DNA of 14,427 nucleotides from DASPOF01 sp035626155. Lineage in GTDB: Bacteria; Desulfobacterota; Binatia; Binatales; Binataceae. The position numbers and the translations under genes were made by a program. Of this stretch, positions 6,540 through 13,465 are shown in pieces. The notes beneath the pieces were generated by a model that made no database searches, had not been told where the DNA came from, and saw only the letters and a list, made by a program, of their open reading frames with translations. The stretch is from contig DASPOF010000046.1 of assembly GCA_035626155.1 (NCBI GenBank), positions 1 to 14,427 on the forward strand, read 5' to 3'. How positions within the stretch are numbered: position 1 is the first letter of the stretch; every line of letters starts with the position of its first letter.

Positions 6540-6572
6540 CACCAGCAGGCTGGTGATAAATCACAGCCTGCT
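6540..6572. repeat. Two overlapping, mutually exclusive hairpins
   Basis: CACCAGC/GCTGGTG (6540-6546 and 6549-6555) and AGCAGGCTG/CAGCCTGCT (6544-6552 and 6564-6572) are both perfect but share bases, so an RNA could form only one at a time. The first has a 2-base loop and is sterically doubtful as drawn. They lie beyond the groEL 3' end. The function is unknown. Confidence 0.35.
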
Positions 6573-6584
6573 CCCCCTCTCTTA

Positions 6585-6610
6585 TCTCCCCCGGGAAAGA
6601 CCGGGGGAGA
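6585..6610. terminator. Strong GC hairpin in the groEL 3' region
   Basis: TCTCCCCCGG (6585-6594) and CCGGGGGAGA (6601-6610) form a perfect 10-bp stem with a 6-base loop, and it can extend imperfectly outward. No run of T follows on the minus strand, so it may stabilise the groEL 3' end or act with other factors rather than terminate alone. Confidence 0.4.
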
Positions 6611-6637
6611 AGATAGAGGAAAGAAGCCGTCTTTTAC

Positions 6638-6699
6638 GCAGGATGTTGAGACCGCAGGACAGCCGAACTGCGAGGATCTCACTCCTCTCAACATCCTGC
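6638..6699 (-). terminator. Long inverted repeat touching the groEL stop codon
   Basis: GCAGGATGTTGAG (6638-6650) and CTCAACATCCTGC (6687-6699) are perfect inverse copies, 13 bp each, with a 36-base interior that contains GCAG/CTGC. The right arm overlaps the first base of the groEL TAG stop (6699-6701). Reading along groEL, a pyrimidine-rich stretch (GGCTTCTTTCCTC) follows about ten bases later. A terminator or mRNA-stabilising structure is likely, but the T run is poor. Confidence 0.5.
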
Positions 6700-8402
6700 T
6701 AGAAATCGTCGCCGAAATCGCCCATTCCACCCATCCCGCCCATACCACCCATTCCACCCATACCCATTCCGCCCATGGCTTCCATGCCCGGGCCCGGCGG
6801 TGGCATCGCCCCGGCCTGGAACGGCTTGCTCGGCTTCTCCGCGACGGCCGCCTCGGTGGTGATTAGCATCGCCGCCGCGCTGACCGCGTTTTCGAGCGCC
6901 GCGCGGACGACCTTGGCGGGATCGATCACGCCGGCCTCTTCGAGGTCTTCATACTTCTCGGTGCGCGCATTGAATCCGAACGCGCCGCTGCCTTCCTTCA
7001 CCCGGTTGAAAACCACATGCTGCGGAAAGCCCGCGTTCTGCACGATCTGCTTGAGCGGCTCCCCCATCGCGGTCGCGACGAGCTTAGCGCCTGCCTTGCG
7101 CTCCTCGGGGAGCCTGAGCGCATCGACGGCCGCGGTCGCCCGCACCAGCGCGACGCCGCCACCCGGCACGATGCCCTCCTCGATCGCAGCGCGCAGCGCG
7201 TGAACCGCGTCATCGACGCGCGCCTTCTTTTCTTTCATTTCCACTTCGGTCGCCGCACCGACCTTGATCACGGCGACGCCGCCGGTCAGCTTGGCGAGGC
7301 GTTCCTGGAGTTTTTCGCGATCGTAGTCGGAAGTCGTGTCTTCGATCTGACGGCGGATCTGCTCGATGCGTCCCTGGATATCGGCCTTCTTGCCCGCGCC
7401 GCCGACGATGGTCGTGTTGTCCTTGTCGATGACCACGCGCTGGCATCGGCCGAGCTGCTTCATTTCCACCTTCTCGAGGCTGAATCCGAGATCCTCCGAA
7501 ATCAGCGTCCCGCCGGTCAGGATAGCGATATCCTGGAGCATCTCTCGTCGGCGGTCGCCGAAGCCCGGCGCCTTGACCGCCGCGACCTTGAGCGTTCCAC
7601 GCAGCTTGTTGACCACCAGGGCTGCGAGCGCCTCGCCCTCGACCTCCTCAGCGATGATCAGCAGCGGACGCGCGCTCTGCACGACCGCCTCGAGCAGCGG
7701 CACGAGATCGCGGAGGTTGGAGATTTTCTTTTCGTGCACCAGGATGAGTGATTCGGCAAGCTCACAGGTGAGGCGCTCGGTATTGGTCACGAAGTATGGG
7801 GAAAGGTAGCCGTGGTCGAAGCGCATCCCCTCGACCAGGTCGAGCACGGTCTCCAGTCCGCGCGCTTCCTCGACCGTGATGACGCCCTCCTTGCCGACCT
7901 TTTCCATCGCGTCGGCGACCATCTTGCCGATCGTCTCATCGCCATTGGCCGAGATGGTCGCGACCTGCTGCATGCTCTCGCGGCCCTTGACCGGCTTGGC
8001 CATCTGCTTGATGGCGGCGAGCGCCTTTTCCAGCGCCGCCTCCATCCCGCGTTTCAGATCCATCGGCGCGAACCCGCCGGCGAGCAGGCGGATTCCCTCG
8101 CGGACCATCGCTCGCGCAAGCACGGTGGCGGTGGTGGTGCCATCGCCGGCGATATCGGACGTTTTTTGCGCGACCTCGCGGATGAGCTTGGCGCCGATGT
8201 TCTCGAATCGGTCTTCGAGATCGATCTCCTTAACCACCGTCACGCCATCCTTGGTGACCGCGGGAGGGCCGAAGCTCTTCTGGATCATCACGTTGCGGCC
8301 CCTGGGCCCGAGCGTGACCCGGGCGGCTTCGGCGACGAGCGTCACGCCGGCAACGATTCCCGCGCGCGCTTTTTCGTGCATCTCGATTACTTTCGCTGGC
8401 AT
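6699..8402 (-). CDS. groEL: Chaperonin GroEL (Hsp60), orphan copy
   Basis: The 567-residue product aligns end to end with group I chaperonins, which form ATP-driven double rings that fold proteins with GroES. TLGPRGRNVMI (30-40), the nucleotide-site residue D52 in KDGVTV, GDGTTTAT with D87 (86-93), the VEDA-like ARVDDA near 400 and EEGIVPGGG are all present, so ATPase chemistry should be intact. The C-terminus carries the family GGM repeats but ends DFGDDF. The start is supported by GGAG nine bases upstream. No groES lies beside it and no CIRCE-like TTAGCACTC dyad is seen, unlike the usual groESL operon. It may be a second, specialised copy. The N-terminal helix differs somewhat from the consensus (MHEKARAGIVAGVTLVAEAA). 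Confidence 0.96.
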   Translation of the reverse strand: MPAKVIEMHEKARAGIVAGVTLVAEAARVTLGPRGRNVMIQKSFGPPAVTKDGVTVVKEIDLEDRFENIGAKLIREVAQKTSDIAGDGTTTATVLARAMVREGIRLLAGGFAPMDLKRGMEAALEKALAAIKQMAKPVKGRESMQQVATISANGDETIGKMVADAMEKVGKEGVITVEEARGLETVLDLVEGMRFDHGYLSPYFVTNTERLTCELAESLILVHEKKISNLRDLVPLLEAVVQSARPLLIIAEEVEGEALAALVVNKLRGTLKVAAVKAPGFGDRRREMLQDIAILTGGTLISEDLGFSLEKVEMKQLGRCQRVVIDKDNTTIVGGAGKKADIQGRIEQIRRQIEDTTSDYDREKLQERLAKLTGGVAVIKVGAATEVEMKEKKARVDDAVHALRAAIEEGIVPGGGVALVRATAAVDALRLPEERKAGAKLVATAMGEPLKQIVQNAGFPQHVVFNRVKEGSGAFGFNARTEKYEDLEEAGVIDPAKVVRAALENAVSAAAMLITTEAAVAEKPSKPFQAGAMPPPGPGMEAMGGMGMGGMGGMGGMGGMGDFGDDF

Positions 8403-8493
8403 CGATCAATGCTCCATCATCGATCAGTTGAGTCTGAATTTCCGCGCGACCGGCCCACGCCGCTCAGGCCGCGGCGTCCCGGCCGCTCCCAAA

Positions 8494-8520
8494 ATTAAAC
8501 ACCCAAGCCGCCATTTCAAG
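8494..8520 (-). promoter_or_regulatory. Possible groEL promoter
   Basis: On the minus strand CTTGAA (8515-8520) is followed after 15 bases by TTTAAT (8494-8499). CTTGAA matches a heat-shock sigma -35 box, but the expected CCCCAT-type -10 is absent. A weak sigma70 reading, TTGAAA-N16-TAATTT, is also possible. The leader would be about 85 bases long. Confidence 0.25.
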
Positions 8521-8573
8521 TCCCCGCCCTTTATGATCCTCGCCGCTCGTGCCAAGATGATCGCCGGATAGCG

Positions 8574-8993
8574 TTGTCAATCGTGCAAGGGAATCGCAAG
8601 ACATTTTCGCGCGGCGGTGGTGCAACGGTGCTGGCTGTGCTGCCTGCGTGCACGATACTTGCCGCCGCGGTCATCACCGGTCCCTCCGCCCTGGTGCCGA
8701 TGAGCGGCGCCCGATACTCGGTGGCCCGCCCGATCGAGAGCGCACAGTCCGACCAATCCGACGAGGAAGCCGAGGTCGCGCCTGCCGACGTCGAACGCTA
8801 CATCGCGGTCTACAAGACCATGCAGCGCAACCACAGCCTGAGCATCGACCAGGCCGCGGCTCAGCAAAGCCTCACCGTCGCCGCATTTCGAAAGCTGGAG
8901 TCCCGCATCGAACACGACGACGCGCTTCGCGAGCGGGTGCGCAAAGCGCTTCGCGAAACTGCCGAGCCGACGCCCTCTCCGCAGGCGAGATAA
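8574..8993 (+). CDS. Small membrane-anchored or exported protein of unknown function
   Basis: The frame opens at TTG 8574, with an in-frame GTG at 8583; neither has a clear ribosome site, so the start is uncertain. Up to 139 residues are encoded. A basic N-terminus (NRKTFSR) leads into a long hydrophobic stretch, ATVLAVLPACTILAAAVITG (17-36). LPAC could be a lipobox, but hydrophobicity continues past the Cys, which favours a signal anchor. After an acidic linker (61-70), a helical domain (72-128) reads DVERYIAVYKTMQRN, then SLTVAAFRKLESRIEHDD and LRERVRKAL. It loosely resembles DUF4168-type periplasmic domains (LxVxxF...DxxLRxRV); that is a weak guess. It diverges from groEL and ends at a hairpin shared with the next gene. 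Confidence 0.65.
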   Translation: MSIVQGNRKTFSRGGGATVLAVLPACTILAAAVITGPSALVPMSGARYSVARPIESAQSDQSDEEAEVAPADVERYIAVYKTMQRNHSLSIDQAAAQQSLTVAAFRKLESRIEHDDALRERVRKALRETAEPTPSPQAR

Positions 8994-9020
8994 GGGCCCG
9001 AGATCAGACAGCGCAAAGAG

Positions 9021-9054
9021 AAGTGGCGGAGGGAAGACCTTCCTTCCGCCACTT
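9021..9054. terminator. Bidirectional terminator between convergent genes
   Basis: AAGTGGCGGA (9021-9030) pairs with TCCGCCACTT (9045-9054), and an inner GGAAG/CTTCC lengthens the stem. On the minus strand TTCTCTTTG follows; on the plus strand only TTTG ends the stem. It sits between the stops of the 8574-8993 gene and the opposing 9075-9356 gene, where a shared terminator is expected. Confidence 0.65.
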
Positions 9055-9074
9055 TGACGACGCAGTTACGATCC

Positions 9075-9356
9075 TTACTTCGTGACCGAGGTCGCGAATG
9101 CCGCTTCGAGCCGCGACACCGCGTCGTTGGCCCTGCGAACCGAATCCTCGGCGCCCGATGCGGCCTCCTCGGCGTGCTTCGCCGCGGCATCGGCCTGATT
9201 GGCCGAGGCCTCAGCCGAGTTCGCGGCCGCCTCAGCGCGCGTCGCCGATGCTTCCGCCTTGTCGCTGGACGCATTGATTGCAGCCATGTCCGGGCCGCAG
9301 GCGCTCATGAAGGCCGCCATCGCCAGGACCCCGAGCAAGCTTGCCACCGTCTTCAT
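9075..9356 (-). CDS. Alanine-rich coiled-coil lipoprotein (Lpp-like)
   Basis: The 93-residue protein has a typical lipoprotein signal, MKTVASLLGVLAMAAF, then the lipobox MSAC with lipidated Cys at 20. Residues 24-88 are one long helix with Ala at nearly every core position of a heptad (KAEASATRAEAAANSAEA and onward), an alanine-zipper pattern as in the murein lipoprotein Lpp and related alanine-zipper proteins. It ends in Lys, as Lpp does; in Lpp that terminal lysine is linked to peptidoglycan, so a wall tether is possible here. AGGAGGT eight bases before the ATG is an excellent ribosome site and suggests abundant expression. It is a single gene. A structural envelope role is inferred. Confidence 0.82.
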   Translation of the reverse strand: MKTVASLLGVLAMAAFMSACGPDMAAINASSDKAEASATRAEAAANSAEASANQADAAAKHAEEAASGAEDSVRRANDAVSRLEAAFATSVTK

Positions 9357-9734
9357 CCGAACTCACCTCCTGCTGGATCCGATCGAACCACCCGTTCCCG
9401 GCCGCATTTGACTACGATTGCGAATGCCCCCCTAGCCAGACGAGCCGACGTGGAAATAGTCGCAAATCGATCTGCGCAACGCAAGGACGTGCCCCCGCCG
9501 ATTGCGGCGCTCCAGCGCGCTTGCGAGGCCGGTCCCAATCGGAAAATGGATCGCCTCGGCGCGAGCACGCATCGGGTTAGCGCAAGAAAACCCGTCTCCG
9601 ACATTCCGAGCGATGGGAGGCGCTCGATTGACACGCAAAACTTGCTGCGGTTATGGTTCCATTTGTCGAGCCGCTCTGCCGCGCCTGTCCCGTTTCGGCG
9701 AGGACTCCTGCTGAGCATCTAATTCGGTCATCCG
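9357..9734. other. Gene-free spacer between divergent lipoprotein and ferredoxin-fusion genes
   Basis: No open frame here looks coding. It holds the strong ribosome site of the left gene (9363-9371) and a sigma70-like promoter for the right gene (9628-9657). The remainder shows no repeat or RNA gene that I can recognise. Confidence 0.5.
9628..9657 (+). promoter_or_regulatory. Sigma70-type promoter for the ferredoxin-fusion gene
   Basis: A perfect TTGACA (9628-9633) is followed after 18 bases by TATGGT (9652-9657), which matches four of six -10 positions. Transcription would begin near 9664, leaving a leader of about 70 bases. This is the best -35 box noted in the window. Confidence 0.45.
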
Positions 9735-11453
9735 ATGGCGACGATCATCACGAGCGAGTGCATCAACTGCGGGGCGTGCGAGCCCGAATGCCCCAACACC
9801 GCGATTTATGCGAGCGGGGCGCCATGGGAACTCAATGGCGAGTCGCATCCCGCGCTGGCCGAGGACATCTACTACATCTCGCCGCAGAAGTGCACCGAGT
9901 GCGTCGGATTTTTCGATCACGAGGCGTGCGCGGCAGTATGCCCGGTGGATTGCTGCATCCCCGACCCCAATAACGTCGAGACTCATGAGCCGCTGCTCGC
10001 GCGGGCCCGCGCGCTGCATCCCGAGGAGACCATCGGCGATGATGCGCCGTCGCGATTTCGCAAGCAGGAAGGAGCGGCGCCGTCGCAGCCCGGCGGCGCG
10101 CTCGCTGCGATAAAGGCGGCCGCGCAGGCGAACGCAGTCGCACCGGCACCTGCGAAGTCCGCATCCGCGCCGCAAGCGCCCGAAGCGCCGAAGCCCGCGG
10201 CCGCGCCCGAAGCGCGCGCGCCGTCGGCATCCGCTCCGCCGCAAGCGCCGCAGGCGTCCGCGAAACCCGCCGCACCAGCGGCGACCGCGGAAAAGCCCGC
10301 CGCGACGCCATCATCGGAACCGGCACCAAAGGCGACCGCTCCCGCGCAAGCGCCGCCCAAGCCGGCCGCTCCCGCGACTCCGCCGCCTGCGAAACCCGCC
10401 GCGCCACCATCAGGAGCGACGCCCCAATCAGGGGGAACGCCGCCTCCAGGTAAGCCCGCGCCGCCAGCCGCGAAGCCCGCAGCACCGGCGGCGCCGGCGT
10501 TCGCGATGGCGCTGGCGCCCAAGGATGCGGGCGCGCTGCCGGGACCGCTCGGCGAAAAGCATTTTCCGGGCGAACTCGAAGAGGATTTCGAGTCCGTCCT
10601 GGCGAAGCTCGACACATCGCCGCCGGTCACCGCACCGCCCCGGCTGCAAGCCGCACTCAAGCTCGCCGAGCCGATTCTCGGCGCGATGCCGGATTCGGTC
10701 AAAGCGCATCTCGAGGAGGCGGTCGGAAGGGGAGCGGGGTTTTCGCGCGCGCGCGCGACGATCTTCAATATCATTCTGAACTTTCTTCTCTATCCGAGTC
10801 TTCTCACGGCGTTTTCCGTGATGGTGCTTGGCGACTCGCTCTTTTCGCTCCGAACCAACGGATGGATTCTGCTCGGACTGCTGCTCGCCGCAGCGGAGGG
10901 CGCCTGGCGGCTGCGCGATGGGATTCTCCACGGGAGGCCGGTCTCTGAACTGACCTGCCGCGCTTGCTGGTATGGGTTTGCGCTGGCGCCGCTCGGTCAG
11001 ATGCTGGCGGGCGGAGCGCCGCTCAGGCGCCGCGAGCGTAGGGTCGCCTTCGAGGGCTACAGCAGCGATTTGCACGAGGAAAAAACCGAGCGCGACCGCC
11101 GATACGGTACCGTTTACACGGTCATGGAGTATGCCAACGCGTACCTGGTGCGGCTCGAAATGCCACGAAAAATTCCCGCATCCTCGCTCAAGCGCCTGTG
11201 GAATCTTCCCGACGAGATGCCTGACTACGATTACGACATCGCGCTCGCCGACGGCATCCTGACGATCAGCGCGAGCGTTCGCGGCGAGACGCTGCGCAAA
11301 TTATCGTACGTATCGCCCGCATTCCCCGCGGACTTCATGACCCGAATCGACTTCGACCGGCCGGTTGCAACGTTCAAGCATCGGATGCGCGCCAAAATCC
11401 TCGAGATTATCGTGCTCAAAGGCGCGGCCGCAGAGGTCAGGCGGGCGGCCTGA
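9735..11453 (+). CDS. Ferredoxin-membrane-Hsp20-like fusion protein
   Basis: The 572-residue protein joins unlike parts. Residues 1-95 are a YfhL-type two-[4Fe-4S] ferredoxin: C9-x2-C12-x2-C15-x3-C19, then C53-x2-C56-x8-C65-x3-C69, with further C73 and C74. Residues 112-258 form a low-complexity Ala/Pro/Lys linker. Two membrane helices follow (343-366 and 375-393), then a CxxC (C408, C411) and a third mildly hydrophobic stretch (412-427). Residues 456-562 look beta-rich and Hsp20/CS-like (AYLVRLEMP, DYDIALADGILTIS, ILEIIVLK). Family ferredoxins are normally about 80-110 residues and soluble, so membrane tethering suggests electron delivery near a membrane partner. The start fits the ferredoxin N-terminus despite no Shine-Dalgarno. 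The Hsp20-like assignment is tentative; the ferredoxin is firm. rimI follows 45 bases downstream. Confidence 0.85.
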   Translation: MATIITSECINCGACEPECPNTAIYASGAPWELNGESHPALAEDIYYISPQKCTECVGFFDHEACAAVCPVDCCIPDPNNVETHEPLLARARALHPEETIGDDAPSRFRKQEGAAPSQPGGALAAIKAAAQANAVAPAPAKSASAPQAPEAPKPAAAPEARAPSASAPPQAPQASAKPAAPAATAEKPAATPSSEPAPKATAPAQAPPKPAAPATPPPAKPAAPPSGATPQSGGTPPPGKPAPPAAKPAAPAAPAFAMALAPKDAGALPGPLGEKHFPGELEEDFESVLAKLDTSPPVTAPPRLQAALKLAEPILGAMPDSVKAHLEEAVGRGAGFSRARATIFNIILNFLLYPSLLTAFSVMVLGDSLFSLRTNGWILLGLLLAAAEGAWRLRDGILHGRPVSELTCRACWYGFALAPLGQMLAGGAPLRRRERRVAFEGYSSDLHEEKTERDRRYGTVYTVMEYANAYLVRLEMPRKIPASSLKRLWNLPDEMPDYDYDIALADGILTISASVRGETLRKLSYVSPAFPADFMTRIDFDRPVATFKHRMRAKILEIIVLKGAAAEVRRAA

Positions 11454-11498
11454 AGACCGGGCTTCGCCGGCCGAGCCGCAGGCGGGTCGCGGCGCAAA

Positions 11499-11960
11499 AT
11501 GCATCCCGACGCGGTCCATATACGCGATGCGACCACTCGCGACCTGCCAAGAATCGTCGAGATCGAGCAGCTTTCGTTTTCGACTCCGTGGAGCCTCAAC
11601 TCGTTTCGGCGCGAGCTTGGCCTTCCCTTTTCCAGATTGATGGTGGCAGTTCCGGCGGTGGACGTGAACGCGTCGGCGATGGGATTCCTCTGCCGATGGC
11701 TGCTCGCCGATGAGTGCCATGTGCTCAACGTCGCGGTCCATCCCGATTTCCGGCGGACGGGGGTTGGCTTGGAGCTAATGCGCGCTACGCTTAGCGAAGC
11801 AAAGACAAAGGGCGCCAAGCTCGTCACGTTGGAGGTGCGGCGATCGAATCTTGCCGCCCGGTGCCTTTACCGGAAGCTGGATTTTTCCGAACAACGTTTG
11901 CGCCGAAATTATTACGGCCCCGGCGAGGACGCCATCGTGATGGAGTTGCGGCTCGGCTGA
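11499..11960 (+). CDS. rimI: Ribosomal protein S18-alanine N-acetyltransferase, GNAT family
   Basis: The 153-residue GNAT enzyme transfers acetyl from acetyl-CoA to the N-terminal alanine of ribosomal protein S18. The N-terminal IRDATTRDLPRIVEIEQLSF (8-27) and the following TPWSLNSFRREL are typical of RimI. The acetyl-CoA loop is RRTGVG (85-90). LEVRRSNLAARCLYRKLDF (111-129) and the RRNYY...EDAIVM ending (135-148) are RimI hallmarks, including the catalytic Glu and Tyr regions. There is no strong ribosome site, but the ATG fits the family N-terminus. It is 45 bases after the ferredoxin fusion, so the two may be co-transcribed; the usual partners tsaB and tsaD are not adjacent. Another GNAT specificity cannot be excluded. 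Confidence 0.88.
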   Translation: MHPDAVHIRDATTRDLPRIVEIEQLSFSTPWSLNSFRRELGLPFSRLMVAVPAVDVNASAMGFLCRWLLADECHVLNVAVHPDFRRTGVGLELMRATLSEAKTKGAKLVTLEVRRSNLAARCLYRKLDFSEQRLRRNYYGPGEDAIVMELRLG

Positions 11961-12028
11961 GCCATACAGGCCCGAAATAACGACGTTTTGAGCCTTCCCG
12001 ATACTTTGGCTCGCTTCATGGCGCGGGG

Positions 12029-12059
12029 TTACAAATCGCGTCAAAATGTGCCATACTAT
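12029..12059 (+). promoter_or_regulatory. Candidate carD promoter
   Basis: TACTAT (12054-12059) is a fair -10 box, with TTACAA (12029-12034) a poor -35 at 19 bases spacing. The AT-rich patch stands out in the 206-base gap between rimI and carD. It would give a leader of about 100 bases. Other gap sequence shows no gene. Confidence 0.3.
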
Positions 12060-12166
12060 CGGTTGGATCCAAGGCCATATCAGACGGTCGTGAACCGTTG
12101 GTCGCGAACCAGTTCTGAAATCCGACGTCTGCGCACCGAAATTCTGTGGCCGTCGCCAAGGCAGAA

Positions 12167-12661
12167 ATGAGTTTGACATTCAAAAAGGGTGAAAAAGTAG
12201 TTTACCCCGCACATGGAGTCGCCGTCATCGATGACATCCAGATGAAGAACATCTCGGGGACGGAGCGCAGATTCTACATGCTGCGCATCCTCGGCACCGA
12301 GAAGATGACTATCATGATTCCGACCGAAAACGTCGACCAGGTTGGACTCAGGCGGGTAATCGGCAAGGACATGGTCGATAAGATTTATCGCATCCTGCGA
12401 CAGCGCAAGGTCGAGGTCGACACGCAAACCTGGAACCGCCGTTACCGCGAGTACACCGAGAAGATCAAAACCGGCTCGCCGCTGGAGATCGCCAAGGTGC
12501 TGCGCGACCTGCTCGTTCTCAAGAGCGACAAGGAGTTGTCGTTCGGCGAGCGCAAGATGCTCGACACCGCGCGCAGCCTGCTCGTGAAGGAACTGTCGAT
12601 CGCCAAGGCTCATCCGGAAGAGAAAATCATGGAAGAGCTGCGGACGATTTTTTCGAACTAG
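12167..12661 (+). CDS. carD: CarD-family RNA polymerase-binding transcription regulator
   Basis: The protein begins MSLTFKKGEKVVYPAHGVAVI, the hallmark N-terminal Tudor-like RNA polymerase interaction domain (about 1-60). The C-terminal part is helical and basic (KVLRDLLVLKSDKELSFGERKMLDTA), matching the DNA-binding domain that contacts the upstream edge of the transcription bubble. CarD stabilises open promoter complexes, including those for rRNA. With 164 residues it is of normal size, unlike the longer Myxococcus CarD with its HMG-like tail. I chose the ATG at 12167; an in-frame GTG at 12146 would add seven residues (MAVAKAE) without a better ribosome site. It is followed by an intrinsic terminator and then ispD, the same gene order as in actinobacteria. 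Confidence 0.93.
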   Translation: MSLTFKKGEKVVYPAHGVAVIDDIQMKNISGTERRFYMLRILGTEKMTIMIPTENVDQVGLRRVIGKDMVDKIYRILRQRKVEVDTQTWNRRYREYTEKIKTGSPLEIAKVLRDLLVLKSDKELSFGERKMLDTARSLLVKELSIAKAHPEEKIMEELRTIFSN

Positions 12662-12687
12662 CCGCGCTCACGCCGCCGATCGCAACC

Positions 12688-12715
12688 GGGCCGGGTGTTC
12701 CCCGGCCCTTTTTTT
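12688..12715 (+). terminator. Intrinsic terminator after carD
   Basis: GGGCCGGG (12688-12695) pairs with CCCCGGCCC (12700-12708) around a short loop and is followed directly by seven T (12709-12715). This is a textbook Rho-independent terminator 26 bases after the carD stop. It also rules out an ispD start at the GTG inside it (12695). Confidence 0.93.
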
Positions 12716-12730
12716 CGCTATGGAATTCCG

Positions 12731-13465
12731 ATGGCGCCGCCGCCGGCAGTCGCGATGAGAGCATCGGCGATAATCGTCGCCGCGGGAAGCGGAACGCGCC
12801 TGGGCATAAACCGGGCCAAGGCGTTCGTGCCGGTGGGCGGGAGCGCGATGGTCTTCTATTCGCTGCGCGCAATCGCGCGCGTGCCCGCGATCGTCGAGCT
12901 GGTGATAGCCGTGCCGCGCGGGATGGAATCCGAGGCGCGCTCCGAGGTGACGCGGGCGGCGCTCAAGATTCCGGTCAAGATGACGCCCGGCGGAGCGGAG
13001 CGCCAGGACTCGGTGCGAATTGCGCTTGCGCTGACGAGCGCCGAGAGCGAGCTCGTGATCGTGCACGATGCGGCCCGGCCGTTCGCGCCGGCGGCGCTCT
13101 TCGATGCGTGCCTGGCCGCGGCGGCGCGGTCGGGCGGCGCGATCGCTGCGATCCCGGTCTCGGACACGCTGAAGCGGGTTGCCGATGGTGCGATAACGGC
13201 GACGGTTCCACGCGCCGATCTATGGCAGGCGCAGACGCCGCAGGCGTTTCGCCGCGCGCTGCTGATCGAGGCTCACGAACGCGCGCTTGCCGAGCACGTT
13301 ACTGCCACCGACGATGCGGACCTGGTCGAGCGGATTGGCGGACGAGTCGAGGTCGTCGAGGGCACCGCGCGCAATTTCAAAATCACCACGCGCGCCGATC
13401 TCGAACTGGCCGACTCCGCCGCCGCGGCATTGATGAACGCAAGCCGGGCTCGGGTCTCAGATTAG
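12731..13465 (+). CDS. ispD: 2-C-methyl-D-erythritol 4-phosphate cytidylyltransferase
   Basis: IspD joins CTP and methylerythritol 4-phosphate in the non-mevalonate isoprenoid pathway. The 244-residue protein has the CTP-binding loop AIIVAAGSGTRLG (13-25), a following Lys (K30), GGAERQDSVRIAL, the VHDAARPF motif, DTLKR, QTPQAFR, TDDADLVE and the ending VEGTARNFKITTRADL, all family signatures. The ATG at 12731 has only a weak GGAA upstream; the ATG at 12755 (MRASAIIVAAG) would match a minimal family start better and cannot be excluded. The neighbour carD is conserved beside ispD elsewhere, but the strong terminator between them means ispD needs read-through or its own promoter. ispF, often next, is absent here. 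Confidence 0.95.
   Translation: MAPPPAVAMRASAIIVAAGSGTRLGINRAKAFVPVGGSAMVFYSLRAIARVPAIVELVIAVPRGMESEARSEVTRAALKIPVKMTPGGAERQDSVRIALALTSAESELVIVHDAARPFAPAALFDACLAAAARSGGAIAAIPVSDTLKRVADGAITATVPRADLWQAQTPQAFRRALLIEAHERALAEHVTATDDADLVERIGGRVEVVEGTARNFKITTRADLELADSAAAALMNASRARVSD

Noticed and set aside
7017..8571. Long plus-strand frames inside groEL
   Set aside because: They are antisense to a strongly conserved gene and carry no recognisable domain; long shadow frames are usual at this GC content.
10743..10757. Run of alternating CG in the fusion gene
   Set aside because: It encodes SRARA in frame and is short; codon choice in a GC-rich genome explains it.
10000..10774. Long minus-strand open frames opposite the ferredoxin fusion
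   Set aside because: They mirror the GC-rich Ala/Pro linker, have low-complexity Ala/Gly or Arg/Ala composition, and show no start signal.
12146..12166. Upstream GTG start for carD
   Set aside because: The ATG at 12167 gives the standard family N-terminus and the extra seven residues have no support.
12695..12730. Upstream GTG start for ispD
   Set aside because: It lies inside the carD terminator stem, and the added residues FPGPFFRYGIP would be encoded by the hairpin and T run.
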